From NCBI RefSeq assembly GCF_022662375.1, contig NZ_JAKNQL010000015.1, positions 62,001 to 126,000 on the forward strand: a stretch of 64,000 bases of DNA, given 5' to 3'. This DNA is from Pseudomonas sp. CROZ-RG-20F-R04-15. GTDB lineage: Bacteria > Pseudomonadota > Gammaproteobacteria > Pseudomonadales > Pseudomonadaceae. Shown here piece after piece: positions 8,844-18,125 of this stretch (position 1 is the stretch's first letter; each line of letters opens with the position of its first letter). Position numbers and translations under genes: made by a program. Under the pieces are notes generated by a model. That model ran no database searches, was not told where the DNA came from, and worked only from the letters and a program-made list of their open reading frames with translations.

Positions 8844-8951
8844 TTAAAGGACAGTTCCCCGTATCTGTCGCCTCCTGCGCCAGCGTTCGGTCGTGGCCCG
8901 CGTGCGGTGCCGGCTGGATGACGGGTCGATTTTCACTGGCCGGAACCCTGC

Positions 8952-10124
8952 ATGAAACGTCCCCGCCCCGCCCGACGCGCCCTGCTCGTAGCCCTTTGTC
9001 TGATTCCCGTTGTCGCCGTAGCCGCCTGGCAGATATTGCCGCCCAGCCGGGACAAGTTCGCCACCGTGCAAGTCAGTCGCGGCGACATTGAAAGCAGCGT
9101 CACTGCCCTTGGCACATTGCAGCCACGGCGCTATGTGGACGTCGGCGCCCAGGCCTCCGGGCAAATCCGCAAAATCCATGTGGAAGTCGGCGACGTGGTC
9201 AAGCAAGGCCAATTGCTCGTCGAAATCGATCCGTCCACGCAAAAGGCCAAGCTCGACGCCAGCCAGTTCTCCATCGAAAACCTCAAGGCGCAGCTGCAAG
9301 AGCAACAGGCGCAGCACGAACTGGCGCGGCAGAAGTACCAGCGCCAGCAGAACCTCGCGGCCGGCGGCGCCACCCGTGAAGAAGACGTGCAGACCGCCCG
9401 CGCCGAGCTCAAGGCCACCCAGGCACGTATCGACATGTTCCGCGCCCAGATCCGTCAGGCCGAGGCCAGTCTGCGCAGTGATCAGGCCGAACTGGGTTAC
9501 ACGCGCATTTATGCGCCGATGGAAGGCACCGTGGTCGCACTCGATGCCCGCGAAGGCCAGACACTCAATGCCCAGCAGCAGACGCCACTGATTCTGCGCA
9601 TCGCCAAACTGTCGCCGATGACGGTCTGGGCCGAGGTCTCCGAGGCCGATATCGGCCATGTAAAACCGGGCATGACTGCTTACTTCACCACACTCAGCGG
9701 TGGCAATCGGCGCTGGAGCAGCACCGTTCGGCAAATCCTGCCGGTGCCACCCAAACCGCTGGACCAGACCAGCCAGGGCGGTGGCAGCCCGGCCAGTTCG
9801 AGTAAAAGCGGCAGCGCGCGCGTGGTGCTGTACACCGTGCTGCTGGACGTCGATAACGCCGACAACGCCTTGATGGCAGAGATGACCACGCAAGTGTTCT
9901 TCGTCGCCGACCAGGCGAAAAACGTTCTCACCGCACCGGTCGCCGCCCTGCAAGGCAGCGCGGCGGCCAATCGGCAGACCGCGCAGGTCATCGCCGCCAA
10001 TGGCGAGATTCAGTCCCGCGAAGTACGCACCGGCATCAGCGACCGTCTCAAAGTGCAGATCATCGAGGGCTTGAACGAAGGCGATCACTTGCTGATCGGC
10101 CCGGCCGACGGCAGCGGAGGTTGA
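8952..10124 (+). CDS. pvdR: Pyoverdine exporter periplasmic adaptor PvdR
   Basis: This 390-residue membrane-fusion protein has an N-terminal membrane anchor (RRALLVALCLIPVVAVAAW, about residues 8-26). A lipoyl-type half motif follows (GTLQPRRYVDVGAQASGQI), then a long coiled coil (about 95-185, rich in KAQLQEQQAQHELARQ), the second lipoyl half (YTRIYAPMEGTVVALDAREGQ) and beta-barrel domains. It links the MacB-type ABC transporter PvdT to the outer-membrane channel OpmQ. The PvdRT-OpmQ pump secretes newly made pyoverdine and recycles pyoverdine from the periplasm after iron release. The pvdT start follows the stop codon directly (no gap). Confidence 0.95.
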   Translation: MKRPRPARRALLVALCLIPVVAVAAWQILPPSRDKFATVQVSRGDIESSVTALGTLQPRRYVDVGAQASGQIRKIHVEVGDVVKQGQLLVEIDPSTQKAKLDASQFSIENLKAQLQEQQAQHELARQKYQRQQNLAAGGATREEDVQTARAELKATQARIDMFRAQIRQAEASLRSDQAELGYTRIYAPMEGTVVALDAREGQTLNAQQQTPLILRIAKLSPMTVWAEVSEADIGHVKPGMTAYFTTLSGGNRRWSSTVRQILPVPPKPLDQTSQGGGSPASSSKSGSARVVLYTVLLDVDNADNALMAEMTTQVFFVADQAKNVLTAPVAALQGSAAANRQTAQVIAANGEIQSREVRTGISDRLKVQIIEGLNEGDHLLIGPADGSGG

Positions 10125-12098
10125 ATGCAAACGCCTCTGATCGACCTGCAGGACATCCGCAAATCCTACGGCGGCGGTGACGCTCCCGAAGTTCACGTGT
10201 TGCGCGGCATCGACCTGTCGATTCACGCCGGCGAGTTCGTGGCGATTGTCGGCGCGTCCGGTTCCGGCAAATCGACGCTGATGAACATTCTCGGCTGCCT
10301 CGACCGGCCGACATCCGGCGAATACCGCTTCGCCGGGGAAAACGTCGCCGGCCTCGACAGCGATGAACTGGCCTGGCTGCGCCGCGAAGCCTTCGGTTTC
10401 GTGTTTCAGGGCTATCACCTGATTCCGTCCGGCTCGGCCCAGGAGAACGTCGAGATGCCGGCCATCTACGCCGGCACCCCCGCCGCCGAACGGCATGCCC
10501 GCGCCGCCGCCCTGCTCGACCGTCTCGGCCTGGCCTCGCGCACCGGCAACCGCCCGCATCAGCTTTCCGGCGGCCAGCAACAACGCGTGTCGATTGCCCG
10601 CGCACTGATGAATGGCGGCCACATCATTCTGGCCGACGAACCGACCGGCGCCCTCGACAGCCACAGCGGCAAGGAAGTCATGGCGCTGCTCGATGAACTG
10701 GCGAGCCAGGGCCATGTGGTCATTCTCATCACCCACGACCGCGAAGTGGCGGCGCGCGCCAAGCGCATTATCGAAATCAGCGATGGCCTGATCATCAGCG
10801 ATAGCGCCAGAGACAACCCCGACGCCCAGCACAGTGCCAATCCCGGTGCCCTGCAAGCGGTGGATCTGCGCAAGCGCTTGAGCGAAGGCGCCGAAGCCAC
10901 CGGGGCCTGGAAAGGCGAACTGGTGGACGCCCTGCACGCTGCGTGGCGGGTGATGTGGATCAACCGCTTCCGCACCGCGCTGACCCTGCTCGGCATCATC
11001 ATCGGCGTAGCCTCGGTGGTGGTGATGCTCGCCGTCGGTGAAGGCAGCAAGCGCCAGGTCATGGCACAAATGGGCGCGTTCGGCTCGAACATCATTTATC
11101 TCAGCGGCTCGGCGCCCAACCCGCGAACGCCACCGGGCATCATCACCCTCGACGATGTGCATGCCCTGGCGAGCCTGCCACAAGTACAGCGGATCATGCC
11201 GGTCAACGGCGCCGAGGCCGGTGTGCGCTTCGGCAATGCCGATCACCTCAGTTACGTTGGCGGCAATGACACCAACTTCCCGGCAATCTTCAACTGGCCG
11301 GTGGTTCAGGGCAGTTACTTCACAGAGGCCGACGAACAGAACGCGGCAGCCGTTGCGGTGATCGGCCACAAGGTGCGGAGCAAACTCCTCAAAGACGTTG
11401 CCAACCCGATCGGCCAGTACATTCTGATCGAGAACGTGCCGTTTCAGGTGGTCGGGGTACTGGCGGAAAAAGGTGCCAGCTCCGGCGATTCCGACAGTGA
11501 CAACCGCATCGCCGTGCCCTACTCCGCCGCCAGCGTGAGGTTGTTTGGCACGCGTAATCCAGAGTACGTGGCCATCGCTGCCGCCGACGCGCGCAAGGTC
11601 AAGGACACCGAACACGCCATCGAACAATTGATGCTGAACCTGCACAACGGCAAGAAGGATTTCGAACTGACCAACAATGCCGCGATGATCCAGGCCGAAG
11701 CGCGCACACAAAACACCCTGTCGCTGATGCTCGGCTCGATTGCGGCGATCTCGCTGCTGGTCGGCGGCATCGGCGTGATGAACATCATGCTCATGACCGT
11801 CCGTGAACGCACCCGCGAGATCGGCATCCGCATGGCCACCGGTGCCCGCCAGCGCGACATCCTGCGCCAGTTTCTCACTGAAGCGGTGATGCTCTCGGTG
11901 GTCGGCGGCATCGCCGGCATCGCCCTGGCGCTGATCATTGGCGGCGTGCTGATTCTCAGTGAAGTCGCGGTAGCGTTCTCGTTGATGGCGGTCCTCGGCG
12001 CTTTTGGTTGCGCCCTGGTCACCGGTGTTGTCTTCGGCTTCATGCCGGCCCGCAAAGCTGCCCGGCTCGACCCGGTCACGGCCCTTACCAGTGAATGA
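10125..12098 (+). CDS. pvdT: MacB-type ABC transporter PvdT
   Basis: This 657-residue protein has an N-terminal ATPase domain: Walker A GASGSGKST near residue 46, signature LSGGQQQRVSIARAL near 147, Walker B ILADEPTGALDS. After it come a membrane helix at about residues 285-310, a large periplasmic domain and three C-terminal helices beginning near LMLGSIAAISLLVGGIGVMNIML. This is the MacB layout. It works with PvdR and OpmQ as the tripartite pyoverdine exporter. Start codon and upstream stop codon are contiguous, showing tight operon packing. Confidence 0.96.
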   Translation: MQTPLIDLQDIRKSYGGGDAPEVHVLRGIDLSIHAGEFVAIVGASGSGKSTLMNILGCLDRPTSGEYRFAGENVAGLDSDELAWLRREAFGFVFQGYHLIPSGSAQENVEMPAIYAGTPAAERHARAAALLDRLGLASRTGNRPHQLSGGQQQRVSIARALMNGGHIILADEPTGALDSHSGKEVMALLDELASQGHVVILITHDREVAARAKRIIEISDGLIISDSARDNPDAQHSANPGALQAVDLRKRLSEGAEATGAWKGELVDALHAAWRVMWINRFRTALTLLGIIIGVASVVVMLAVGEGSKRQVMAQMGAFGSNIIYLSGSAPNPRTPPGIITLDDVHALASLPQVQRIMPVNGAEAGVRFGNADHLSYVGGNDTNFPAIFNWPVVQGSYFTEADEQNAAAVAVIGHKVRSKLLKDVANPIGQYILIENVPFQVVGVLAEKGASSGDSDSDNRIAVPYSAASVRLFGTRNPEYVAIAAADARKVKDTEHAIEQLMLNLHNGKKDFELTNNAAMIQAEARTQNTLSLMLGSIAAISLLVGGIGVMNIMLMTVRERTREIGIRMATGARQRDILRQFLTEAVMLSVVGGIAGIALALIIGGVLILSEVAVAFSLMAVLGAFGCALVTGVVFGFMPARKAARLDPVTALTSE

Positions 12099-12105
12099 TC
12101 GCTCT

Positions 12106-13500
12106 ATGAAACCGCGCCTCAGTCTGTTGACCGCCTGCCTGATACTCAGCGCTTGCGGCAGTTCCCCGCAACGCCCGGACAGCGGCATTGTGCCGCCTGC
12201 CGCTTGGCAATCACCGCACGACACCAGCGCCGAACGCGACGCCCTGCGCTGGTGGACGCGCTTCGCCAGCCCGCAACTCGATCAATTGATCGAGCAGGCC
12301 CAGGTCGGCAGTTACGATCTGGCCGCAGCCATCGCTCGCGTGCGCCAGGCGCGTGCCGACACCGTGATTGCCGGCGGCTCGTTGCTGCCGGAAATACAAG
12401 GTACCGGCAACGCCAATCGGCAAAAGCTGTTGCGTGGCGATGGCTATCGTCAACTGGATGCCGACAGCAGCAACAAGGCAGTGGATTATTTCGACGTCGG
12501 CCTCAGCGCCAGTTACGAAATCGACTTTTGGGGCGGCAAGCGCGCATCGCGCGACAGTGCCCGGTTCAGCCTGCGGGCCAGCGAGTTTGATCGCGCTACC
12601 GTCGAGCTGACCCTGCTCAGCGGCGTCGCCAACAGCTACACGCAGGTGCTGTCGCTGCAGGAACAGAGCCGCATCGCCGAGCTTAATCTGGCCAACGCGC
12701 AAAACGTCCTGCAACTGGTGCAGACGCGCTACAACGCAGGTTCCGCCACAGCGCTTGAACTGGCGCAACAGAAAAGCCTGGTGGCCGCGCAGCAACGCCA
12801 ACTGCCGACCGTTCAGCAACAGGCTCGAGACGCACAGATCGTCCTGGCGGCACTGCTTGGCCGACCGGTGCAAGACCTGCCGGCCAGCCAGGAGTCCTTC
12901 GACCAGTTGCAATGGCCGCCGATATCCGCCGGCCTGCCCAGCGAACTGCTGACCCGGCGTCCGGACATCGCCCGTGCCGAGGCGCAATTGGCGGCGGCTC
13001 AGGCGAACGTCACGGTGGCACGGGCGGCGATGCTGCCGAAAATCACGCTGGGCGCGAGCATTGGCTCCGGTGCCAACCAGGCCGATGACCTGCTGCGCAG
13101 TCCGTTCTACAACCTCACCGCCGGGCTGATCGCACCGATCTTCAACAATGGCCGTCTGGGGGCCGAGCGCGACAAGGCCACGGCCCGTCAGGAAGAGCTT
13201 CTGCAAACCTATCGGGGCGCCATCATCAACGGTTTCGCCGACGTCGAAAAAGCCCTCAACAGCATCCGCGGTCTTGATCAACAACGGCAGTGGCAGAGTG
13301 AAGAACTGAACCAGGCGCAAACCGCCTTCAACATCGCCCAGAGCCGTTATCAGGCCGGTGCCGAGGACTTGCTGACCGTGCTGGAAACCCAGCGCACGCT
13401 GTATGCGGCGCAAGACCAGAACGTGCAACTGCGGCTGTCGCGAATGCAGGCGAGTATTGCCTTGTACAAAGCCTTGGGTGGCGGCTGGCAGGCGTTGTAA
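12106..13500 (+). CDS. opmQ: Outer-membrane efflux lipoprotein OpmQ
   Basis: This 464-residue TolC/NodT-type outer-membrane factor has an N-terminal lipobox LILSAC, so it is a lipoprotein with Cys about residue 17. Two OEP repeats follow, with typical sequence such as ELLTRRPDIARAEAQLAAAQANVTVARAAMLP and the C-terminal SRYQAGAEDLLTVLETQRTLYAAQ. It is the exit channel of the PvdRT-OpmQ pump. I chose the ATG at 12106, 7 bases after pvdT, because it begins exactly at the lipoprotein signal; the open frame extends 34 codons upstream inside pvdT. Confidence 0.95.
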   Translation: MKPRLSLLTACLILSACGSSPQRPDSGIVPPAAWQSPHDTSAERDALRWWTRFASPQLDQLIEQAQVGSYDLAAAIARVRQARADTVIAGGSLLPEIQGTGNANRQKLLRGDGYRQLDADSSNKAVDYFDVGLSASYEIDFWGGKRASRDSARFSLRASEFDRATVELTLLSGVANSYTQVLSLQEQSRIAELNLANAQNVLQLVQTRYNAGSATALELAQQKSLVAAQQRQLPTVQQQARDAQIVLAALLGRPVQDLPASQESFDQLQWPPISAGLPSELLTRRPDIARAEAQLAAAQANVTVARAAMLPKITLGASIGSGANQADDLLRSPFYNLTAGLIAPIFNNGRLGAERDKATARQEELLQTYRGAIINGFADVEKALNSIRGLDQQRQWQSEELNQAQTAFNIAQSRYQAGAEDLLTVLETQRTLYAAQDQNVQLRLSRMQASIALYKALGGGWQAL

Positions 13501-13518
13501 TCGGGTCGAATGTGAGAC

Positions 13519-13597
13519 CGCTTTCGCGAGCAAGCTCGCTCCCACATAAGATCTTCTTAACATCGGAGATCAAATGTGGGAGCGAGCCTGCTCGCGA
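13519..13597. repeat. REP pair (BIME) between convergent opmQ and pvdP
   Basis: Two inverted GTGGGAGCGAG-type REP copies lie at 13519-13545 and 13576-13597. They occupy most of the 116-base gap between the convergent opmQ and pvdP stop codons, where they may help end transcription from both sides. Confidence 0.85.
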
Positions 13598-13616
13598 ATG
13601 AACGATGACCCAGCCC

Positions 13617-15236
13617 TCAAGCCGGGCTGGTTTTAGGTTTCAGATTGCGCGCATACCACGGCCGTTGCGGCACGCGGCGGAACAGCCCGGCGAGTTTTTT
13701 CTCGTCATTGAGGAAGGTGATGCGCAGTGCCAGCTTCATGGTTTCCGGGTCCATCTCCACCGTCTTGCCCGCCTGCAACCCCGGCGTAGTGCTGCAGCCA
13801 TGCGTGACCGGCCCCAGCCACGGATCATCGACTTCGTTCCAGCGCCCTGGTGCAAACCACTGCACACCGTTGACCACCTTGCGAGTGACCTCACCCGGAT
13901 GGAAGCGCTCGTGCGCGCGAAACCAGTCTTCGATACGGTCGTCGATCCAGCCATGAAAATGCCAGAACGACGGATTGACGTGGGATGAAAACGGGTCGCC
14001 AAGGAAGTCATTTTCCGGACCATACCAACGCGCAGCGAAGTCGGCAGGATCACGCGCGAAAGGCACCGGCTGACCGTTCGACGGGTCGCGCGGCACGGAC
14101 GCCCAGCGCATGTGCAGCCAGTCGTGCAGGCCCAATTCAACCTCGGAACCGAACTGACCGAGCGTGAGTCTGGCCAGGTACACCGGATCACGGTATTGCG
14201 ACTCCCAGACCTGGAAGTTGCTTTCGTAGGTCTCGGCCGTCTTGATGTCGCTGACCCACTTGCTGTACTCGTCATCACCGTCAGCCAGCCATGCGGGCGG
14301 CAGCGCCGTGCCGTCATGGTTGTCGAAGTAACGGGCGAAGCCCGGGCGATCACGGATCAATTCCGGTTGTGGCAGCGGAAAGTATTGCCACGATGGCAGG
14401 TCCTGCATTGAACGCGCCGTGCCGAGCATGTGCCGGTGCATGAAGAAGAAATCCACCCCGGAGCCGTTACGATCCTTGCGCGGCCCACGGGCATCGCGCT
14501 CCTTGTCCCGCGGTCCGGGCTGCCAGCCGATGCCGCGCAGGGCTTCGCGCTTGTCTTCCGGCAAGGTGTGCCACTTGTCCCGCGTGGCATGCCACAACTG
14601 GTGGAACAGTCGGTGCTCGGGGGAAATCAACCAGGCCAGCAACGTCGGATTCAACGGCGTACGTTCACGCGCCTCGGGAAACAGGCGCTTGACTGCGACG
14701 AAACCATTGTTCTGTATCGGCAAGGCCAAGGGCCGATCCAGGCGCAAGACTTTACCGCTGAGGGTGCCTTTGCCGGCGTTGCCGAAATCGGCCCAGACCT
14801 CATCGAGGATCATTTCCAGCTCATAGCTGATCTGGCCTTGCGCACCGACCAGCCGCCAACTCAGTTTCGCCGCATCGGCACCGGCCAGATCGCCAAGAAT
14901 TCGGTAACGAGGTGTTTCGCCGGAACGCAAACGCTCCGGCGTATCCAGGAAACCACAGACGCCACGACCTTTCTGGCCGATGTCGAGGAACACTTGCAGT
15001 CCCCTGACCGGCAGGCCTTCAAGGCCCGCGTCACGGCCTTCGAAGCGAATATCCCAGACGCCCCGCAAGGCACTGGCCAAACGTTGTCCGGCGAGGTCGG
15101 CGACGTCGAAAGACGCTTCACCCGGAGTGATAGTCGGATCCGGCTTCGTCCATTCACGATGCCCAAAATAAGCCGCCGGCACGGCAGCGCCGGTCAGCGC
15201 CAGGCCCGCCATGAACCATCGTCGAGAAATCTTCAT
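13617..15236 (-). CDS. pvdP: Pyoverdine maturation tyrosinase PvdP
   Basis: This 539-residue protein starts MKISRRWFMAGLALTG, a twin-arginine signal, so it acts in the periplasm. The C-terminal half is tyrosinase-like with histidine clusters that could hold the two copper ions: HRLFHQLWH, FFFMHRHMLG and FWHFHGWIDDRIEDWF. In P. aeruginosa PvdP completes the dihydroxyquinoline chromophore by oxidising the D-Tyr part of ferribactin. I chose the ATG at 15236 because AGGTAGGG sits just upstream and the Tat motif follows at once. A start at 15275 would lie almost at the predicted transcript start. An exact PvdS box lies at 15282-15305. Confidence 0.94.
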   Translation of the reverse strand: MKISRRWFMAGLALTGAAVPAAYFGHREWTKPDPTITPGEASFDVADLAGQRLASALRGVWDIRFEGRDAGLEGLPVRGLQVFLDIGQKGRGVCGFLDTPERLRSGETPRYRILGDLAGADAAKLSWRLVGAQGQISYELEMILDEVWADFGNAGKGTLSGKVLRLDRPLALPIQNNGFVAVKRLFPEARERTPLNPTLLAWLISPEHRLFHQLWHATRDKWHTLPEDKREALRGIGWQPGPRDKERDARGPRKDRNGSGVDFFFMHRHMLGTARSMQDLPSWQYFPLPQPELIRDRPGFARYFDNHDGTALPPAWLADGDDEYSKWVSDIKTAETYESNFQVWESQYRDPVYLARLTLGQFGSEVELGLHDWLHMRWASVPRDPSNGQPVPFARDPADFAARWYGPENDFLGDPFSSHVNPSFWHFHGWIDDRIEDWFRAHERFHPGEVTRKVVNGVQWFAPGRWNEVDDPWLGPVTHGCSTTPGLQAGKTVEMDPETMKLALRITFLNDEKKLAGLFRRVPQRPWYARNLKPKTSPA

Positions 15237-15281
15237 TGCCCTACCTGTGTCAGCCATGAAGCAGGCTTTATCCAAGCTAGA

Positions 15282-15305
15282 ACGTTTGCTGCCCGGGCAA
15301 ATTTA
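15282..15305 (-). promoter_or_regulatory. PvdS iron-starvation box of pvdP
   Basis: Exact TAAAT-N16-CGT on the minus strand, 46 bases upstream of the chosen pvdP start. It is paired with a divergent box for pvdMNO, with 32 bases between the two. Confidence 0.88.
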
Positions 15306-15337
15306 AGCCGTCATTTTCGCCGGGGGGGCGCTCGTCC

Positions 15338-15361
15338 TAAATTTCCCGCTCGATCGCTCGT
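15338..15361 (+). promoter_or_regulatory. PvdS iron-starvation box of pvdMNO
   Basis: Exact TAAAT-N16-CGT on the plus strand, ending about 60 bases before the pvdM start. Together with the minus-strand box at 15282-15305 it forms a back-to-back PvdS promoter pair. Confidence 0.88.
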
Positions 15362-15422
15362 TCCTCCCAGATAGCAAAGGCTTTGCGCCTGCACCTCGAT
15401 GGCGAACCCGACTGAGATGGCA

Positions 15423-16793
15423 ATGACAAAACCACGTTCGAAAAAGGCTCTATTCATCGGCCTGCCCTTAGCCCTGGCGATCAGCGCCGGTGCAGGCTTT
15501 GCCGCTTGGCATCACTGGTTCAAGGACGACCTTGGCTATTCCGCCAAGGTTGTGAAACAGGCAGATGAACTGCACGAACGCATGCTCTCTTTCGACAGCC
15601 ATGTCAGCCTGATGCAGAACTTCGGCACCGACGGTCACGAAGCCGACAAGGATGGCTCCGGCCAGTTCGATCTGGCCAAAACCAATCGCGGTCGCTTGTC
15701 TGGCGCGGCGCTGACCATTTTCGGCTGGCCGGAAATGTGGAACGGCCCCGATGCCCCCCACAAACCGACTGCTGGCTTCATTGATGAAGCGCGCAACCAG
15801 CAAGAGATCCGCTACAAGATCATCTCCGGCATGGTTCGCGACTACCCCAATCAAGTCGCGATCGCCTATACCCCGGACGACATGCGCCGCCTGCACGGCG
15901 AAGGCAAGTTCGCGATTTTCATCAGCATGCTCAACGCCTATCCGCTGGGCCATGATCTGAATCTGCTGGACCTGTGGACGGCGCGCGGCATGCGCATGTT
16001 CGGCTTCAGCTATATCGGCAACAACGACTGGGCGGATTCGTCTCGCCCACTGCCATTTCTCAATGACTCACCGGATGCTCTCGACGGCCTCTCCGATCTG
16101 GGCAAGCAGGCGGTCAAGCGCCTCAACGATCTGGGCGTGATCATCGACGTATCACAGATGTCGACCAAAGCCCTCGAACAAGTCGCACAGCTGAGCCGAA
16201 CGCCGCTGGTTGCCTCGCACTCGGCGCCGCGCGCGATGGTCGACATCCCACGCAACCTCAGCGACAAAGAGATGCAGTTGATCAAGAACAGCGGCGGCGT
16301 GGTGCAAATCGTCGCGTTCTCGCAGTACCTGCGGCCGCTGACCCAGAAGACCCAGGATCGCCTCAACGAGCTGCGCAAGGAATTCGACCTGCCGCCCCTG
16401 CCGAACCTGGCGATGGCGCTGATGCCGGGCGACCCGATCATTGCGGCCTGGTCCGAAACCAAATTCGGCCTGTACGCCAGCCGCCTCTACGCGATCCTCG
16501 AAGACGAACCTAAGGCCAGCCTCAAGGATTTCGGCGACGCCATCGAATACGCCGTGCGCAAGATCGGCATCGACCATGTCGGCATCAGCTCCGACTTCAA
16601 TGAGGGCGGCGGCGTCAAAGGTTTCCAGAACGTCGGCGAGATCCGCAATGTCACCGCTGAACTGCTGTCACGCGGTTACTCCGAAGCCGACATCGGCAAA
16701 CTCTGGGGCGGCAACTTCCTGCGCGTCTGGGATCAGGTCGAAAAAGCCGCGAAACCGGCGCTGGCCAACGCGCAGGGAACGACGCAGCCATGA
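15423..16793 (+). CDS. pvdM: Periplasmic dipeptidase-like PvdM
   Basis: This protein of about 456 residues begins MTKPRSKKALFIGLPLALAI, an N-terminal signal or anchor. It belongs to the membrane (renal) dipeptidase M19 family: FDSHVSLMQNFG matches the metal-binding region near the N-terminus, and later motifs include HSAPRAMVDIPRNLSDKEM and HVGISSDFNEGGGV. In P. aeruginosa PvdM acts in the periplasm and is needed for PvdP-dependent ferribactin oxidation rather than for peptide hydrolysis. The usual first metal-site HxD appears as DSHVS, so catalysis may be altered. In-frame ATGs at 15399 and 15417 are alternative starts. The stop overlaps the pvdN start by 4 bases. Confidence 0.93.
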   Translation: MTKPRSKKALFIGLPLALAISAGAGFAAWHHWFKDDLGYSAKVVKQADELHERMLSFDSHVSLMQNFGTDGHEADKDGSGQFDLAKTNRGRLSGAALTIFGWPEMWNGPDAPHKPTAGFIDEARNQQEIRYKIISGMVRDYPNQVAIAYTPDDMRRLHGEGKFAIFISMLNAYPLGHDLNLLDLWTARGMRMFGFSYIGNNDWADSSRPLPFLNDSPDALDGLSDLGKQAVKRLNDLGVIIDVSQMSTKALEQVAQLSRTPLVASHSAPRAMVDIPRNLSDKEMQLIKNSGGVVQIVAFSQYLRPLTQKTQDRLNELRKEFDLPPLPNLAMALMPGDPIIAAWSETKFGLYASRLYAILEDEPKASLKDFGDAIEYAVRKIGIDHVGISSDFNEGGGVKGFQNVGEIRNVTAELLSRGYSEADIGKLWGGNFLRVWDQVEKAAKPALANAQGTTQP

Positions 16794-18082
16794 GTAATCG
16801 TCGTGATTTTCTGAAACAGGCCGGACTGCTCGCCGCTGCGCTGCCACTGGGCGCAAGCCTGCCGAACATCGCCAGCGCTGCCGCCACGGCTGCGCCCGCT
16901 GCGCCAATGCCGCGCAGCAAGTGGACGCAGTTGCAGCAACTGTTCGAGCAGGATCCGGACTACCTGCACTTTTCCAACTTCCTGATCACCTCGCACCCGA
17001 AACCGGTGCGCGAAGCGATTGAACGGCATCGCGCCGCCCTCGACAAAAATCCCGGCCTGGCCATGGATTGGGACCTCGGCGTGATCGAGCAGCGCGAGGA
17101 AAACGTGCGCGTCTGGGCGGGCCAATACCTGCAAGCCAACGCCAAACAGATCGCCCTGACCGGCAGCACCACTGAAGGTCTGACGATGATTTACGGCGGT
17201 GTGCATGTGCGCCCCGATCAGGAAATCCTCACCACCGCCCACGAACACTATGCCACCCACACCATCCTCGCCTTGCGCAAGGAACGTGAAGGCACGCAGG
17301 TGCGCAAGATCCGTCTGTTCAAGGATCCGCAGACCGCGACCAAAGCCGAAATCCTCGCCGCCATCGACACTGCCATCCGCCCTGAAACCCGCGTACTGGG
17401 CATGTGCTGGGTGCATTCGGGCAGCGGCGTGAAACTGCCGATCGGTGACATCGGCGCCATCGTCGACAAGCACAACCGTGGCCGCAGCGATGCCGACCGG
17501 ATCATTTATGTGGTCGATGGCGTGCACGGTTTCGGCGTCGACAACCTGAGCTTCGCGCAGATGAACTGTGACTTCTTCATTGCCGGCACCCACAAGTGGA
17601 TGTTTGGCCCGCGCGGCACCGGCATCGTCTGCAGCCGTTTCGAGGAGGTCAAATACGTCACGCCGATCACCCCGACCTTCTCCGAGGCCACAGCGTTTTC
17701 CACCACCATGACGCCCGGTGGCTATCACTCCTTCGAGTATCGCTGGGCGCTGGACGAAGCCTTCAAGCTGCACCTGCAACTGGGCAAGGCCGAGGTCGAA
17801 GCGCGCATCCACGCGCTCAACAGCTACCTGAAGAAGCGCCTGCTGGAACACCCGCAAATCGAACTCGTCACCCCGCTGAGCCCGCAACTGTCGGCCGGTT
17901 TTACCTTCTTTCGAGTCAAGGGCCAGGACAGCGACAAAGTCGCCGCGTACCTGATGCAGAACCGCGTGGTTGCCGACGCCGTGAACCGCGATGTGGGTCC
18001 GGTGATTCGTACCGCACCGGGCCTGCTCAACGACGAAGCGCAAATCGATCGCTTGATTGCGCTATTGGCCAAACAGCTGTAG
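16790..18082 (+). CDS. pvdN: PLP-dependent periplasmic enzyme PvdN
   Basis: This 430-residue fold-type I PLP enzyme is exported by the Tat pathway (MSNRRDFLKQAGLLAAALP). The PLP lysine lies in FIAGTHKWMFGPRGTGIV, and an Asp (IYVVDGVHGFG) contacts the cofactor ring, as in the aminotransferase class V/isopenicillin-epimerase family. In fluorescent pseudomonads PvdN converts the chromophore-bound glutamate side chain to succinamide. The start ATG overlaps the pvdM stop (ATGA), and pvdO follows after 43 bases, so pvdMNO is one transcription unit. Confidence 0.95.
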   Translation: MSNRRDFLKQAGLLAAALPLGASLPNIASAAATAAPAAPMPRSKWTQLQQLFEQDPDYLHFSNFLITSHPKPVREAIERHRAALDKNPGLAMDWDLGVIEQREENVRVWAGQYLQANAKQIALTGSTTEGLTMIYGGVHVRPDQEILTTAHEHYATHTILALRKEREGTQVRKIRLFKDPQTATKAEILAAIDTAIRPETRVLGMCWVHSGSGVKLPIGDIGAIVDKHNRGRSDADRIIYVVDGVHGFGVDNLSFAQMNCDFFIAGTHKWMFGPRGTGIVCSRFEEVKYVTPITPTFSEATAFSTTMTPGGYHSFEYRWALDEAFKLHLQLGKAEVEARIHALNSYLKKRLLEHPQIELVTPLSPQLSAGFTFFRVKGQDSDKVAAYLMQNRVVADAVNRDVGPVIRTAPGLLNDEAQIDRLIALLAKQL

Positions 18083-18125
18083 GCGCCCCGTTCCCACGTT
18101 TCCTTTCAACCTGTTATCGAGAATC

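Larger units (their letters stand above)
8633..8951. other. Divergent promoter region fpvI / pvdR
   Basis: This 319-base non-coding stretch separates the divergent fpvI and pvdRT-opmQ genes. It holds a Fur-like site towards fpvI and an exact PvdS box towards pvdR (both listed separately). It also holds a 7-base inverted repeat with 5-base spacer (CAATTTG at 8765-8771, CAAATTG at 8777-8783), which could be an operator. No gene is seen. Confidence 0.6.

Noticed and set aside
8844..12224. Minus-strand open frame of 1126 codons opposite pvdR and pvdT
   Set aside because: It is antisense to two genes with full family motifs and crosses their boundary and promoter region. It is a GC-rich shadow frame.
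15237..15275. Longer pvdP N-terminus starting at 15275
   Set aside because: It would place the start codon almost at the predicted PvdS transcript start and push the Tat motif inward. The ATG at 15236 has a good ribosome site.
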